Source: Apostichopus japonicus (taxonomy: Eukaryota; Echinodermata; Holothuroidea; Aspidochirotida; Stichopodidae). From it: a stretch of DNA of 64,000 bases. Location of the stretch: positions 7,933,501 to 7,997,500 of the forward strand of contig NC_092563.1 in the NCBI RefSeq assembly GCF_037975245.1, given 5' to 3'. The notes beneath the pieces are model-generated. The model was not told the DNA's origin. It saw only the letters and a list, made by a program, of their open reading frames with translations, and made no database searches. Positions 46,995-59,200 of the stretch are shown here, piece after piece. Made by a program: the position numbers and the translations under genes. Positions within the stretch are counted from its first letter, which is position 1. Each line of letters starts with the position of its first letter.

Positions 46995-49900
46995 ATGGAT
47001 AAATTTATCTCTCTATTCAGGAGGCAAAGAGGAGTGATTGTAGCAATGGTTCATATTAAAGCTCTGCCAGGTAAAATTTATTGTTATCATACAGTATGGT
47101 GTATCATCACAACTTATCCCAGGTTTTGTTTCTGCCCATCCCATTGAGACAGTTCTGCTACTTTTCTAGACAATATTATCTGTCCTTATACTTAAAGGCA
47201 TTAAAGACTCGCCCCAAACCGCCTGCCGCGTTCTGAAAAAGTTAACTTTCCGTTGCTTGCAAGTGAAGTTTTTTTCTTGTTTCTACAAAATGCAGACAGT
47301 AATGAAACGTGATACCTTGTTATCTTTTATCTAGACCTGAGATATCCACGCTGCTATGTACACTGTGTTGTGGATATTGACCGTAGCTGTATGTATTGAC
47401 TGTACACTAAGTGTCTAATTACCAACGGTAGCAAGCTGTGTGTGTATTTTCTGGGATCAAGGGTGGTGTCTAACTCTTCTGTTACACCTCATTCCAAACT
47501 AGGTCAGATTACACGAGACGTTTCTTTGTGCGCGAGTCTTCACACCCTTTAAATCATTCTCACACATTGGAAGTTTGTCAAATGAAATGACAAAAGCTTA
47601 TAAAAGGTTTGTCATTGGCAGGCCTGGGCATTGTAGCCTAGCTACCATTTATGTTTGGCTTAGAACTGGATCATTGCTTGGTCTGTAGCACTGTAGTCAC
47701 TGCATGCATCAGTTGGTTCAATGCCCAGCATCACAGATTAAATAACTGAGTCCTAGAAGTCTTGTTCAAAGGTTACTCTTTTTTTATTAGGTTTAGTTGC
47801 ATTCTTTTGGGGGAGAAACCACTTCCTTTTAAAAATTGTGATATTATGTGTAGTATGAATCAATGTTTGATTTAAAGGTCATGTTGATGAATCTTGCAAA
47901 TGGTACCCTTAAGGTCTTCAGTATTGCCTCCAATTATGCTAAAAAGTCAAACATACATCATTGAAGCCTCGATGCTTTCTTGCAATTCTGTTTGAAACTT
48001 TATTTCCCAAGTTTAATAAGTGTATTCTCGGAATATGCTTTTGTAGAACATAGAGCAAGCTTTACTTAAATGTGCTTGAATGTTTCACTACAAGAAGGAA
48101 AATTACTTAAAAGTTGCTTAATGCTTCATCTGAAGATCTGTACGTAGAACAAATTTGTAATACCCACCAAAACACTTTCTGTACCTGTACTGTAGTTTCT
48201 CAAGTCCCTCCCCCCCCCCCCCCCTCCAAAAAAAATGTCACCACCATCTAGGAAGCTAGCTACAAAGTTATGCTGCATGTGGAACAAACACAAATCTATT
48301 ATTGGGTAATACTATATTCTGTTAAGTATATGGGAACATCCAGAACAGGAACAAGAGGCTTTTCACTGAGCTAATTGTCAACAATATTTGCAACAAATGT
48401 TCATTAGGAAATCAACTACAACAGGATAACAGCAATACTTTTTGTTAGCAATATCTTACGCTACTTGTATTGTGTTTATTTATTTATGCATCCCCTGTTA
48501 TAAACAAAACAAATTTATGGTAGCATCTATTGGCACAAGGTGTAAACAATTTCTTGTTTTTACTCAGGAATTCAAAATGGGGGGAGTTTATCATTCTTTT
48601 CTTGTTTTTCATATAAAGGCACCCCAAGGAACAGTCAGAGGATGTCAAAGATCATTGATGTGGCTCTGGAGGAAGCAGAAATGTACAAGAATGCTGGAGT
48701 GGTAAATCCAGCTTTGTTTTTTATTCCTGATTTTTTTCATCATAATGCATTGTTGAGAATTTTTTACTAATTATTTATAGCCCACAAAGGATATCATAGA
48801 TTGGCAAAACAAAAATGATGAAGCTTTTTTTATCAAAGTACAAGGTAAGGCATGGCCATGTTTCAAGGATATTTTCTGTTTAACGCTGGGACAACCAGTT
48901 GTTACACTTTGGATACCAAACAGCAAAATTGATTGTCCGAAAAAGTGTAGCAAAGAACAATGACCGATATGTACACTGCAGGAGAGATGTGTAGGTTTGC
49001 TGAATAGAACACCAGCTTTGGGGGTGATAGCAATTTATCATAGAACCTATTTGTATTTGGTGATATTTAGTTAAAATGCAATTCAAATTTGATGTAAACA
49101 ACTGATGACCTCCAGAACAGAAATTTGGTCGTCTCAGAGTACCCATCAGCTATTAAACAGTTTGTTCTAAGGTTTCAAACATAGATTGCATGTCAAAGGA
49201 TTATAAATGGACAGAAAAAGGGTTTGAAGGGCATATGTTGTGATAGGGTATTGAGGTGTCTGTTGGTTTCATTGAAAACAACAAGTACAAGAACAACAAC
49301 AACTATGATATATGGTATATGTACGGTTAATAAGAAGATGTAGCTATAAGCTAGTAGTGGAGAATATTTTGGTCTTATTCTTATAGAATTTCACTAACAT
49401 TTATGCTAAGAGTGGTTTCCAGTACAAACATAATGAAAGCAACTGTTGATAAATGGCAATGCAATGCAACATAGATTAACATTGATATAAACTGACATTT
49501 TTAACAGACAAAAGTGATGCAAAGAGAAGACTCATCCATGTATTAGAGATAAAAAAAATGAGATGATACATTTTCAAGGACAAGCTCTAGAAGACGGTGG
49601 GGTGGGGGTGATTATTAAGGGATTTTCTCAAAGATGGTTTATACTCCTTTTAATATTCTGTCCAGGTAATAATACTGTGGCCTATGAACAGTACTGCAGT
49701 GTATAGTAAATGCATAAGATGGTGCAACACACACTCTGTAATCAAATGGAAAAGATTTATATCCTAATTAGCAGCTGGAGGCAAACTGCTATGGGAGCAA
49801 ATATTGTTGAGCTTGTTAGGTTTGAGTTTTCTCACTTAATCCTATTTGGTTTCCCTGTTTGTATAGACATAGCCCAGGATGCATGCTAGGAGATTTATAT

Positions 49901-52900
49901 CAAACTTGGCCTAGGGAATTATCCAATGATTCATCCTCAGAATTTTGGCTGGCTAGCTTTCAGACATAAATCAATTTAAGGTATTTTATCTTGAATAGAG
50001 ATTAGCTGCTTCACTGATCCTAGGGTGGTATAGAAGAACACAGTATTGTGAGTGAGTAGTGGAGCATTTTGGACACCCAGTTGGGACAATTGTTTTTCTA
50101 TACTGTAGTGTCATGTCCCGCTTCAGAGCACTTGTTTTGTCAGTACGAGCATGATGAATATCATGTTTCTATCAGATCAAGGTGCAGGAACTGTTTGTAC
50201 TGTCAGTACCAGTGCTTTGAGAGCATGATAATGGAGTACAGTTTAGAGAGGTAGTAGCATTAGGAAATTGTCCCAACTGGCTGATTTTGATAGCAAAGTG
50301 CTGAATATTCATGACATGCATGACATGCATTGATGACAGTATGGTAGGAATGGACTGAGTTAAGTAAACTCCATGTTGTGTCACTCACCTACCAACCTCA
50401 TATGTAATCCCATCAGAAGAAAGAAACTGGGGGTTATATTAATATGGTTTGATGCACTGTCAAGATTTAACCACACATCGCTGTCTATGCAGTCATATGG
50501 TTTTACTATACATAGCGGAGATGTTTAAGTTGAAGTTAGGTGGAGACTCCAGTGGTGCTTTTCCGTACCCAGAAGACGGAAGATACATATGTATGCAGAG
50601 TTGCTGAGTTATAATACTAAGTTGGTGTTCTATTATTCTATAAATGCTATGTTAGAATCTACTATGTCAAAATAGCTTAAATACATGTGAGTATTTGCTT
50701 CCTTATGTACAGCACTGCCAAAAAACAGCAATAAATATCACTGATATATATATATATATATATACAGTAGCAACGTCTGATCTTGAGCGAATTTTGGGCT
50801 TGGATCCAAAGTTTTAGGACAAGTGTCTTGTCAAACGTTATTAGAGCCAACAGAGAGTTGTCTCCAGTTAGTGATTCTAGTGTAGTCAGGTGTCAGCACA
50901 TCATATCCATGTATCATTATAATGATACAATGTCAAAGGTCATAAACTTCCAAACCCATCATCACTGACACTTATGTGTGAAAGATATTTTTTAACAGTC
51001 TGTTGCGTCCATGCAGAGTGACATCACACTTTAAGAATGGTTAGGTCTTGCTTTCTACATTTCAAAATGACTTCAACTATTTCATTGCTTCGAAAGGGAT
51101 AAATGTGATAGCAAGAACACAGTAAAAAATAGTTCCATTTTTCAGCATATATCTATAAATGCCTGGTATTGGTTTTATTTGTATTTCAGGATGCAATAAT
51201 GCTTGAAAACATGCATGACCTTCCCTACCTGCCTCCACACAAGATTGGACCAGAAATCACAGCAGGAATGGCAGCCGTCGCTTACAACGTCAAACGGTCT
51301 TTACCTCATCTTCCTTGCGGTATACAGGTGCTGTCCGCTGGGAACAATATTGCCATCGCTATAGCTCAAGCTGCTGGTAATGACTGCATGTACAGTAGTT
51401 TACCATACATCCCTATTCTCTCATCTCTGTCATATCTTCCCCTATCCCCCTCCCCCCCCCTTCTCCATTCTCTCTCTCTCTTTCACCTTTATCCTCAGTA
51501 ACTAATTTTTCTGTTCTATTTTGTGTATGATGGCTTAGAAGACGATCAGTGTTTTATGTGGGCTTATGACTTCACTTGCAAATCTTGGAATTATTTTGTC
51601 AGGTGACTACTTATATTCCTTGCTAATGCATGACTGAAATGCAAATTTTTAACAGTGAGTGCTGTGAGAATTGTGAAAACCTGGTATTAGCAGGTTACTA
51701 ACCTAATTAGATGATGATTACATTTTAATTATTTGCCAGGTGGCTTTCTTATATTCCTTGTTAACGCTCCTCTCAAATTCAAATTTTAAACAGTGAGTGC
51801 TGTGAGAATTGTGAAAACCTGGTATGAGCAGGTTGCTAACCTAATTAGATGATGATTACATTTTAATTATTTGCCAGGTGACTTTCTTATATTCCTTGCT
51901 AATGCATGTCTGAAATGCAAATTTTTAAACAGAGAGAAATGTGAAAACCTGGTATAAGCAGGTTACTAACCTAATTAGATGACAAGGGTTACTTGTCATT
52001 TAGCCTCTGAAGAAGATCCTGGTAGGATCGAAACGTCAGGCCAATTTACTTTTACACACTAATTAGGTGATTGTTACATTAAAAACTTTAAATTGCCCTG
52101 ATAGTAGGTTAATACTAGGTTCATCTGCTGTGTTATTGGGTTTTAGCCAATATTATGTTGATGTTACTTTGGAAAAAAGAAGAGGACATGATCTCTCGTG
52201 TTATGTCGATAGATGCTGATATCCCTATTACGGTACAAGCAGCCACTGAAAAGCATCAGTTCAAGGTTGAACTTAACAAGAAATAAAGGCGGAGCGATGC
52301 ATATGAAATACTTTGTTAGAACTGTCAAGTTCTCGTGTACAATATCATGATTGATACAAAGTTGCTGGTACAACAAAATATTGTACCAGTCTGCCCATGT
52401 TAAAAGCTGGTGATATCAGTGTTGCAAATTATTACTGGCAACCTTCAGCCATATACATTACCATTCTGTAATTTCCCTGAATTGTTTTGGTAGTCATCTG
52501 TAGCAGTATGTATGTGTGTATGTATGTATGTTAGATCCTCCTGCAAGCAGGAACTCGCGAAGCAGCCATCATTGGCTTATCAAAGCCGCAAGCTGACCGA
52601 ACTCAGTCTCTCAGATTCATATTTTAACGTCCATGATTATGAATTGTCAATTGTCAACAACTCTGTAACTGGACGACATACATTAATCTTGGAGTGACTC
52701 GAACTCGGGACCTTTTATTTAAAGGCACCGGCGTTAACCACTGAGCTAACACTCCCTATTGTATGGATCACTTAGTATGGATCACTTAGAAAGATTACTT
52801 AGAAAGATCACTTAAAAAGAAGTATGGAACACTTAGAAATAAAACAAATTTAAGCAGGAATTTCTGTATTTATATTTAATGTATAACAAGAGAAAAGGCT

Positions 52901-55514
52901 GTAAAAGCTCATTTCATTATCAGCTCACTTACTTTCCTTTCCCCCCACCCCTTCCCCCACCCCCCGAGATTCATAATCAACGTTGTAATATTCAGCTGTT
53001 CGTACATAGAAAGGTGATGTCTCCTTTCAGCAGTGAGATAAATTGTTTAACTTATTGCAGAACAAACGAATCAGTAGTTAATCCACCGACAAAATGTATT
53101 TTTGACATCTTCAAGTTGTGAATTGGGGTGTACTGAAGACTCTGGACAATGCTTGTATTATTATGTAGTGCATTAGGGGGCATCGGTGTTTAATTTATAT
53201 CATTCCATTGATCAAGGCATGATATGACATCATTGTTAATGACTTAGAAGCATCAAATATCCCCTCCTTCTCCCGACCATCATCCCCACTCTTACCCCAA
53301 CAGGTCTCCCCAGGAGTATGAAGAGAGAATTGCTTGAAAGTTGTGTCACAAACTCACCATTAATGATTTTTGCAGATAAACTGACATGATCATTTTTGAA
53401 CAAGTCGTTGCTAAGTGATCCCGAATGCGAACAATGTACATTCTGGAATATAGAACTGTTTAATAGCGTTTTTTGTTTCTTCCATCAGGTTTGGAGTTCG
53501 TACGAGCAGAAGGATTTGTTTTCAGTCACGTAGCAGATGAAGGCCTCTTGAATGCGTGTGCGGGAGAGCTACTGAGGTACAGAAAAAGCATCCAAGCAGA
53601 GGACGTCCTGATATACACGGACGTTAAGAAGAAACACAGGTATGCAGGGACAAATTTAGATCACATCACATGACTGTCCGTAGTAGTGACTAGCCTAGAA
53701 AAGTTCAACCAAAAATATGGGCCATCAAAAGAGGCATCTTTTTGTTGCCACCTGTTTTTGTTTCCTTTTCATTCATTCTTATTCCAGGCCTCTTCATATC
53801 CATGGGTAGTGTCAAACCACGCCTGACACACAGCTCAAATTTGAGAACGACTTGGTATCAATTTATATATGAATGTAAGCCCCTGTGGGTTATGACAGCA
53901 CTGAGGTATACACACATGTAATTTGACATCTCATGTGGATATTCTGGGGCCGTCGTGATATTCTTTGCAAAAGGCTCAAATTTAGTATACTTTGGAAGAA
54001 AAGTGAACCAAGATGGAATTGTTGGCACGAAATACCAACAACCTTGATCCACTCTCATTCCCATTCGCCGTACTTCGAGACTGTCAACCGTATGGTCACG
54101 ACTGTATTAGGTCAAGTGAGAATAACGTCGGAAGGGAAGAGATACGACACACGATCTCTGTTAATGATCTGTGAGCAATCTACTGTGCATAGAAAGAACA
54201 GTTGCAACAAATTTATGATAAACACCTCATTTTGCACTGATATAATTTCTATAAATACTGAAATTCATGGGTGTGTAAACAGGACTGGGTATGATTTTAT
54301 TATCCATATAATTGGAAGATTTAAAAAGCAGACGAATTCTTTACTAAAACAGTATTCGAGTATAAAATGTGCCCTAAAATTTTCAATCATGCTTGTAGTC
54401 ACATTTTATGTTTATCATTTCCTGACATTTGAAGTAAAATGTTTAAGTGGAAAATGTTGTTTCTCCCTCTTCGTAGTTCGCATGCAATTACATCTGACCT
54501 GAGCGTGTCAGAAGTTGCTCGTGCAGCAGAATTTTTCGGCAGCGATGGAACCATTGTGACTGGAACAGAAACAGGTAGTCCTGTGGAAAAGCGGGACCTA
54601 GAAGGTAGGTACTTTGTCAGATTTATTCAATGGATAAAAAAATGTCCTGAGGTTTGTTTAACCATGTTTCGTGTTTTACACAATTAATGATTCTTCCTCA
54701 GTTGATTTCACCTATATTAACATATTAACACTGTGAATGATGCAAATTTTATATCAAATAAAAAATATTTCTTCCAAGGATTGATAATGTTACTTTGTCA
54801 GTTAGTTGTCCCCACCCCCCCCCCCCCCCCCCACTTTCTCACTCTCTTCCAGTTAACTCTAAAGTTGATAGATGAAGACATTTAAATTGCATGGTATTTT
54901 TTATGTTTCTCAAAAAGACAAAATACTGAGTTCTATGTCAATACATAGCAGTGGTACTTTGGTCACATATGTACATGTTCACCATTCTAGTTTGTATTAA
55001 TTTCCAATACACAACAAGTATATAGCTACATGACACAAAATACTGAGTTCCATGTTAGTACCCAGCATGTAGTACTTTGGTCACATATGCACAGATCACC
55101 AATGTTTCTAGTTTGTATTAAATTCCAATACACATCAAGTAGAACTACATGACAAGAAATACTGAGTTTGTCATACTGAGTCTCCTTCAAACTCAGAAAA
55201 TGCAGCGTTTAAAGTTTTTAATTATCTTCGGAGTTATCACCGAATGAGGAATTTGACCCAAATGGATTTCTCTTGACACCTGATCCTCAAAGTGGAGACC
55301 TAATTTGTTCATTTTGTTTCCGTCAGATGTCCTACGAAGCGTGAAGATTCCAGTCTTGGTCGGTTCCGGTGTGACCTCACAGAATGTCAGCAATTTCATC
55401 TCTGCCAACGCTCTCATCGTCGGCTCACACTTCAAACGTGACGGTCTGTGGAGCAACGAAATAGTTCCAGAGCAGGTGGAAGAATTTGTCAGAACAGTCA
55501 GAAGTTTACGGTGA
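46995..55514 (+). CDS. BtpA-family TIM-barrel protein (F13E9.13-like)
   Basis: Six coding exons: 46995-47070, 48619-48701, 51190-51376, 53489-53639, 54477-54604 and 55327-55514 (270 residues, phases consistent). The family is recognised from VIVAMVHIKALPGTPR near residue 14-29, DAIMLENMHDLPY, GIQVLSAGNN, AEGFVFSHVADEGL, YTDVKKKHSS, GTIVTGTETG, PVLVGSGVT and ALIVGSHFKRDG. These are the phosphate- and loop-binding segments of a beta/alpha barrel. BtpA was named for stabilising photosystem I in cyanobacteria, but animal members are widespread, and the C. elegans relative is annotated as mitochondrial. The true role is unknown to me. The exon begins at 46956 and is open upstream (RRRFLNILEVPSE), so a longer N-terminus is possible. 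Divergent from cyclin E, convergent with TP53INP. Confidence 0.92.
50080..50281. repeat. Small inverted-repeat element
   Basis: CCAGTTGGGACAATT at about 50080-50094 is matched by its complement AATTGTCCCAACTGG at about 50267-50281, enclosing about 170 bp. No target duplication was found, so it is a MITE-like candidate only. Confidence 0.4.
50744..50764. repeat. TA microsatellite
   Basis: About ten TA dinucleotides in BtpA-family intron 2. Confidence 0.85.
51598..51995 (+). repeat. Three tandem units of ~139 bp ending at a hammerhead ribozyme
   Basis: Units begin CAGGTG(A/G)CT at about 51600, 51738 and 51877. They share TTATATTCCTTG, GTGAAAACCTGGTAT, AGCAGGTTACTAACCTAATT and AGATGATGATTACATTTTAA. 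The last unit diverges at GATGACAAGGG and runs into the ribozyme. Confidence 0.85.
52003..52041 (+). ncRNA. Type I hammerhead ribozyme with minimal stem III
   Basis: Stem I is GCCT (52003-52006) with AGGC (52038-52041). The conserved CUGANGA box is CTGAAGA (52007-52013). Stem II is GATCC (52015-52019), loop TGGTA, GGATC (52025-52029). GAAA (52030-52033), a two-base CG loop, then U and C give a one-base-pair stem III and the cleavage site after C52037 (GUC). This layout is known from ribozymes of Penelope-like elements and related retroelements, which often act as dimers. It lies in BtpA-family intron 3, in sense orientation. All core bases are present; activity is untested. Confidence 0.8.
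52508..52760 (-). mobile_element. tRNA-derived SINE, family 2, copy 2
   Basis: Same family as 1988-2240. The minus-strand head is GTTAGCTCAGTGGTTAACGC with B-box-like CCCGAGTTCGAGTCACTCC; the body contains GGACGTTAAAATATGAATC; the tail is a CATA repeat at 52508-52530 (plus). The B box is better preserved here, suggesting a younger copy. It lies in BtpA-family intron 3. Confidence 0.82.
54918..55165. repeat. ~125-bp direct repeat, just over two copies
   Basis: CAAAATACTGAGTTC(T/C)ATGT, GTACTTTGGTCACATATG and TCTAGTTTGTATTAA recur at about 54918 and 55035, and a third partial copy starts at about 55155. Located in the last intron of the BtpA-family gene, after a poly-C run at 54815-54832. Confidence 0.8.
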
Positions 55515-56200
55515 CGGTTTTTGCAATCATCTCTCCCAGGTATTGTAAACTATATTGTGTTATGTATTTGGTTGATACATCTTGTTGCAAAGTTACTTAC
55601 AGTTTTGGGATGGAAAGTTGGTCAGATGTATTATAATGAAGAGGCCGATAGTTAGATTTCTGTCTCAAAAACTATCAGAAGCTAAGGCAATGACCTACCT
55701 GCTTTACATCAAAACCTTTGCCAAAAGTCTAAAATGGACAAAGGGTTGTAATTTGTTTTTTCACTTTTCCTTATGCTGACAGCTCTTCAATTTTCAATAT
55801 TCTGGCATTTTCACAACTGAGAATGTAATAATGCCCTAATCACACAATTCTTGTGAATTTATTTAGTTTGAATGTGTTGAAACTATGCAGGTTTGTACAG
55901 TGTTACACAAATGGTACTGCTGGTTCGGACGGTATATACTCTTTATTCAAGTATAATCAAAGTTGCCGCCCCTATATGGCCCCTTCCGACCAAACAGAAC
56001 ATACATCTCGACACAACCAAAATCATTTCCATCAGTAACTTATTAAGCTGGATCATTCTGTCAGTAATAATACAAGACTACCACTGGTATTAACTTTTTT
56101 GTCAAAAAGAAGTAATAATTTCTGACAGAAATAATTAGATTTATAGTTCATACTTGAATAAAAAAAAGCATAATAAAAATATTTACAATTGTTGAAGAAA
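55515..56200 (+). other. 3' UTR of the BtpA-family gene
   Basis: An AATAAA signal at 56157-56162 followed by A-rich sequence is the best candidate for the transcript end, about 640 bp past the stop. Confidence 0.45.
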
Positions 56201-59200
56201 AATAAAAGAATTGCAAGAAATGACAACAAATAGTATCAGAGAGAATGATGTTTCCATCTTTTTATTATTATTTTTGCCGAACATTCTCATACCAAACAAG
56301 TTAATACTTTTGTTAAATCTCACCACACCTTACATACATACATACATACACACTACCAGCATCATCACTGCATGAACATTGGTGGCTATAGAATCCTGTA
56401 AAGACTCTTTCATTGTACGGAGATACAATAGGAGGCAAAACGATGAGATCATTTTACACTCAAATCAGAAATAAGGTACGTCAGGGGGGAGTGGGTGATA
56501 CAGCCGAGAATGTCTGACTTATCACCACCGATCAAAATAGTTTGGAACTTTGGGTCAAAAGTTTTCTCTGTGCAAAATCTCTGAAACAGTTAACTTTTCT
56601 TTGTTACTTAAATATCTCATGGGTGATTAAACTGGGTAAATTTTAAGATATTGATGCATCATATATGTTATGGTACACCATACTTGACACCATGGTTAAT
56701 TACAAAGACCACTTAACTATTGAAAATAATTACATCCATAGTCCAGTTCATTTCCTCTTACTGTGAGGAGATCTTTGTTTTGTAATTTTTCAAACGATTC
56801 TTAGTCTCTTCCATTATTAAGAAGAAAGCGGGGGGTCAAATGTTTTGCAATCCACTCCTGTGCGTGTTACTATTGTGGAACAGTATCATATCCACTGTTA
56901 GCAATAATATCGTTTTGCTTTGTGCCTTCGATTCTTCATAATGTTCATACAATACTTCATGAATGCAAGCGCGGACAAAACTTTCCATTAACAGAGCCTT
57001 TAGATCTGTCTTTAGTATTGCTTGAAATTCAAGAAAAGACAACTACCAATAATTGTATTCTTACATTAGTATTCTAAAAAGACCACACCCAAGCCATGCA
57101 GAGAAAACAAAACATTGCAAAGTCATCAAAATTCCAAAAATTAGCTTTGCAACAAGTTAGCTGATATTCCCAAATTCAGTTTCCTGAAACACTAAAATAA
57201 TACCTGTCACCAATAACCCAAACTAATATCAAACCCACTAATATTTTTTTCCTTTTCTTTCCCCTTTTTATTATTTTTTAATTTTTTTGTGTGCACGAGT
57301 CACACAGAAATTTAAAGCTGAAATAAAATATTCAAACAAAGACACAAACATACACACAGGACTCATAACCACAACTATGAGGTAATCTGTTTTAAAGATA
57401 TTGTTTGAGGGAGGTTTACTCCCAATTTTGTCTTCTTTATTGAAATTCAGGTGAGATATTAAACACATTCCAATGTGGATGAATTCCTTGCAGGCCCCAG
57501 GGGTTGTCCAAACAGGGTTTATAACAATGATCTTAGGTTTCCCTGAAATCAGTAGTGTTTATAAGATTTTAAAATTGAAAGTATTTTCCTACAGATTTTA
57601 CAGCAATAAATTTGTAGAATGAAAAAGTGGAAGTTTATATTCTGTCCGTCATTAACAGTTTTGATTTTAGTAACATGCTGTAAGGCATTAACATCATTCA
57701 ATGTGAATAAATATGAAGTCAGAAAACCAAGCTACCCTTTGCGGATGGCATTCATTCTCAGACAATTTGGATTCATCTTAAGAAATATTAGTTTGGGTGG
57801 CCAAAAATTCCTGCTTGGATAACCCAACAAGAAAATCCATATCATCCAAAGGATAAAATGTATTACATTGAAAGCAGTCATCATATTCATAAAAAGTTTA
57901 AAAATTGTTTAGAATATTACAAACCCTTCTCATTATCTGACAAAAACAGTTTTGAAGAACCAAAAATAATGTATATACAATCATTTTTGCAGTCTAAGCA
58001 CCTTCTCATGAAAGTAGTAATCAGATACCCGAAGTATACGTGTAGATATAGTTTATTTTGGTTTTGAAAGATAAGCTATCGTTGATGCGTTAATTATTAT
58101 ATTGATGAGTTATACATGCTTAGACATACTGAAAGTGTGCAAGTTATAGATTATGCAAATTACTCTGAATAAAACATGAATATTCATCATACTTCATACA
58201 GTGCATGTCACGTTTTCACAGGCATAACTTTAAGGATATATCTGAGGAAAAATGCATTCCATTTGCAAAGAGAAACATTCCCTACGTATTTTTTGGGATC
58301 AAAGATGTGAATAAGGTGACCAATAAGGCGACCAATAAGGCGACCAATAAGGTGACCAATAAGGTGACCAATAAGGTGACCAGTGTCTCAGTGGACTCAA
58401 TTATTCGTACTTTAAAAAAAATTGAAGCTCTTCTTTCTGTTGTTATATTCTGTCTGAATTCATTCAATTGAAATGCCACTTCCTATTTTAGTTGCAATGC
58501 ATTTCCTCAATCTTCCCCCCATGGAAAAGAGGACATATTTTATTTTTCAAAGAAGGAAAATGAAATTAATGAATATGAAGAAACATGTTGGTTTTTATCT
58601 AGTGAAGACTAGTGAAGACAAATAATTTAAATAATGTAAAATATTCAACAACAAAAAACCAAAACACACAAAGGCTACGCAGAAAATCGAAAGAAAGAAC
58701 AAAAAGTCAAAGAAATAACGAAAAGGTGACATCGCATGACATCAAAAGCTCTAAATAGAGCTTGCTTCCCGATGTTTACAGAAGGAAAGAAATGAAAGTA
58801 AAGAACTAAACAATTTTTTTTTTAAATATGGAATATATACTATTTCTGTGAATTTCTGACAAATATATACATTTTCATGTGACTTTTGAACTATATATTA
58901 ATAAAGCCATACACTATCTACACTACATTAGTTATAACGTAAACAACAATTCCAAAATAAGTTTTTTTCTTTTCTTTGTTTTATAGTACATTAATATAAA
59001 TCTATCACAGGTGTAACAACCATGGTGATGGGAATGGAAAAATAGATGTTTATAATTTGTAATTAATTAGTAATTTTAAGCAGTCTTTAACAGTTTGAGT
59101 CATTGACAATGTTATAAGTCGAGGATACTGTTTTGGTTGTTGCTGACCAGTGTCTACGTAGATCCTGGTCAGTATAATCTGTCGATTAACATCCATCTTA

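Noticed and set aside
58205-58471. 88-residue frame with NKVT/NKAT repeats
   Set aside because: A 12-bp minisatellite always stays open; no other gene-like feature around it.
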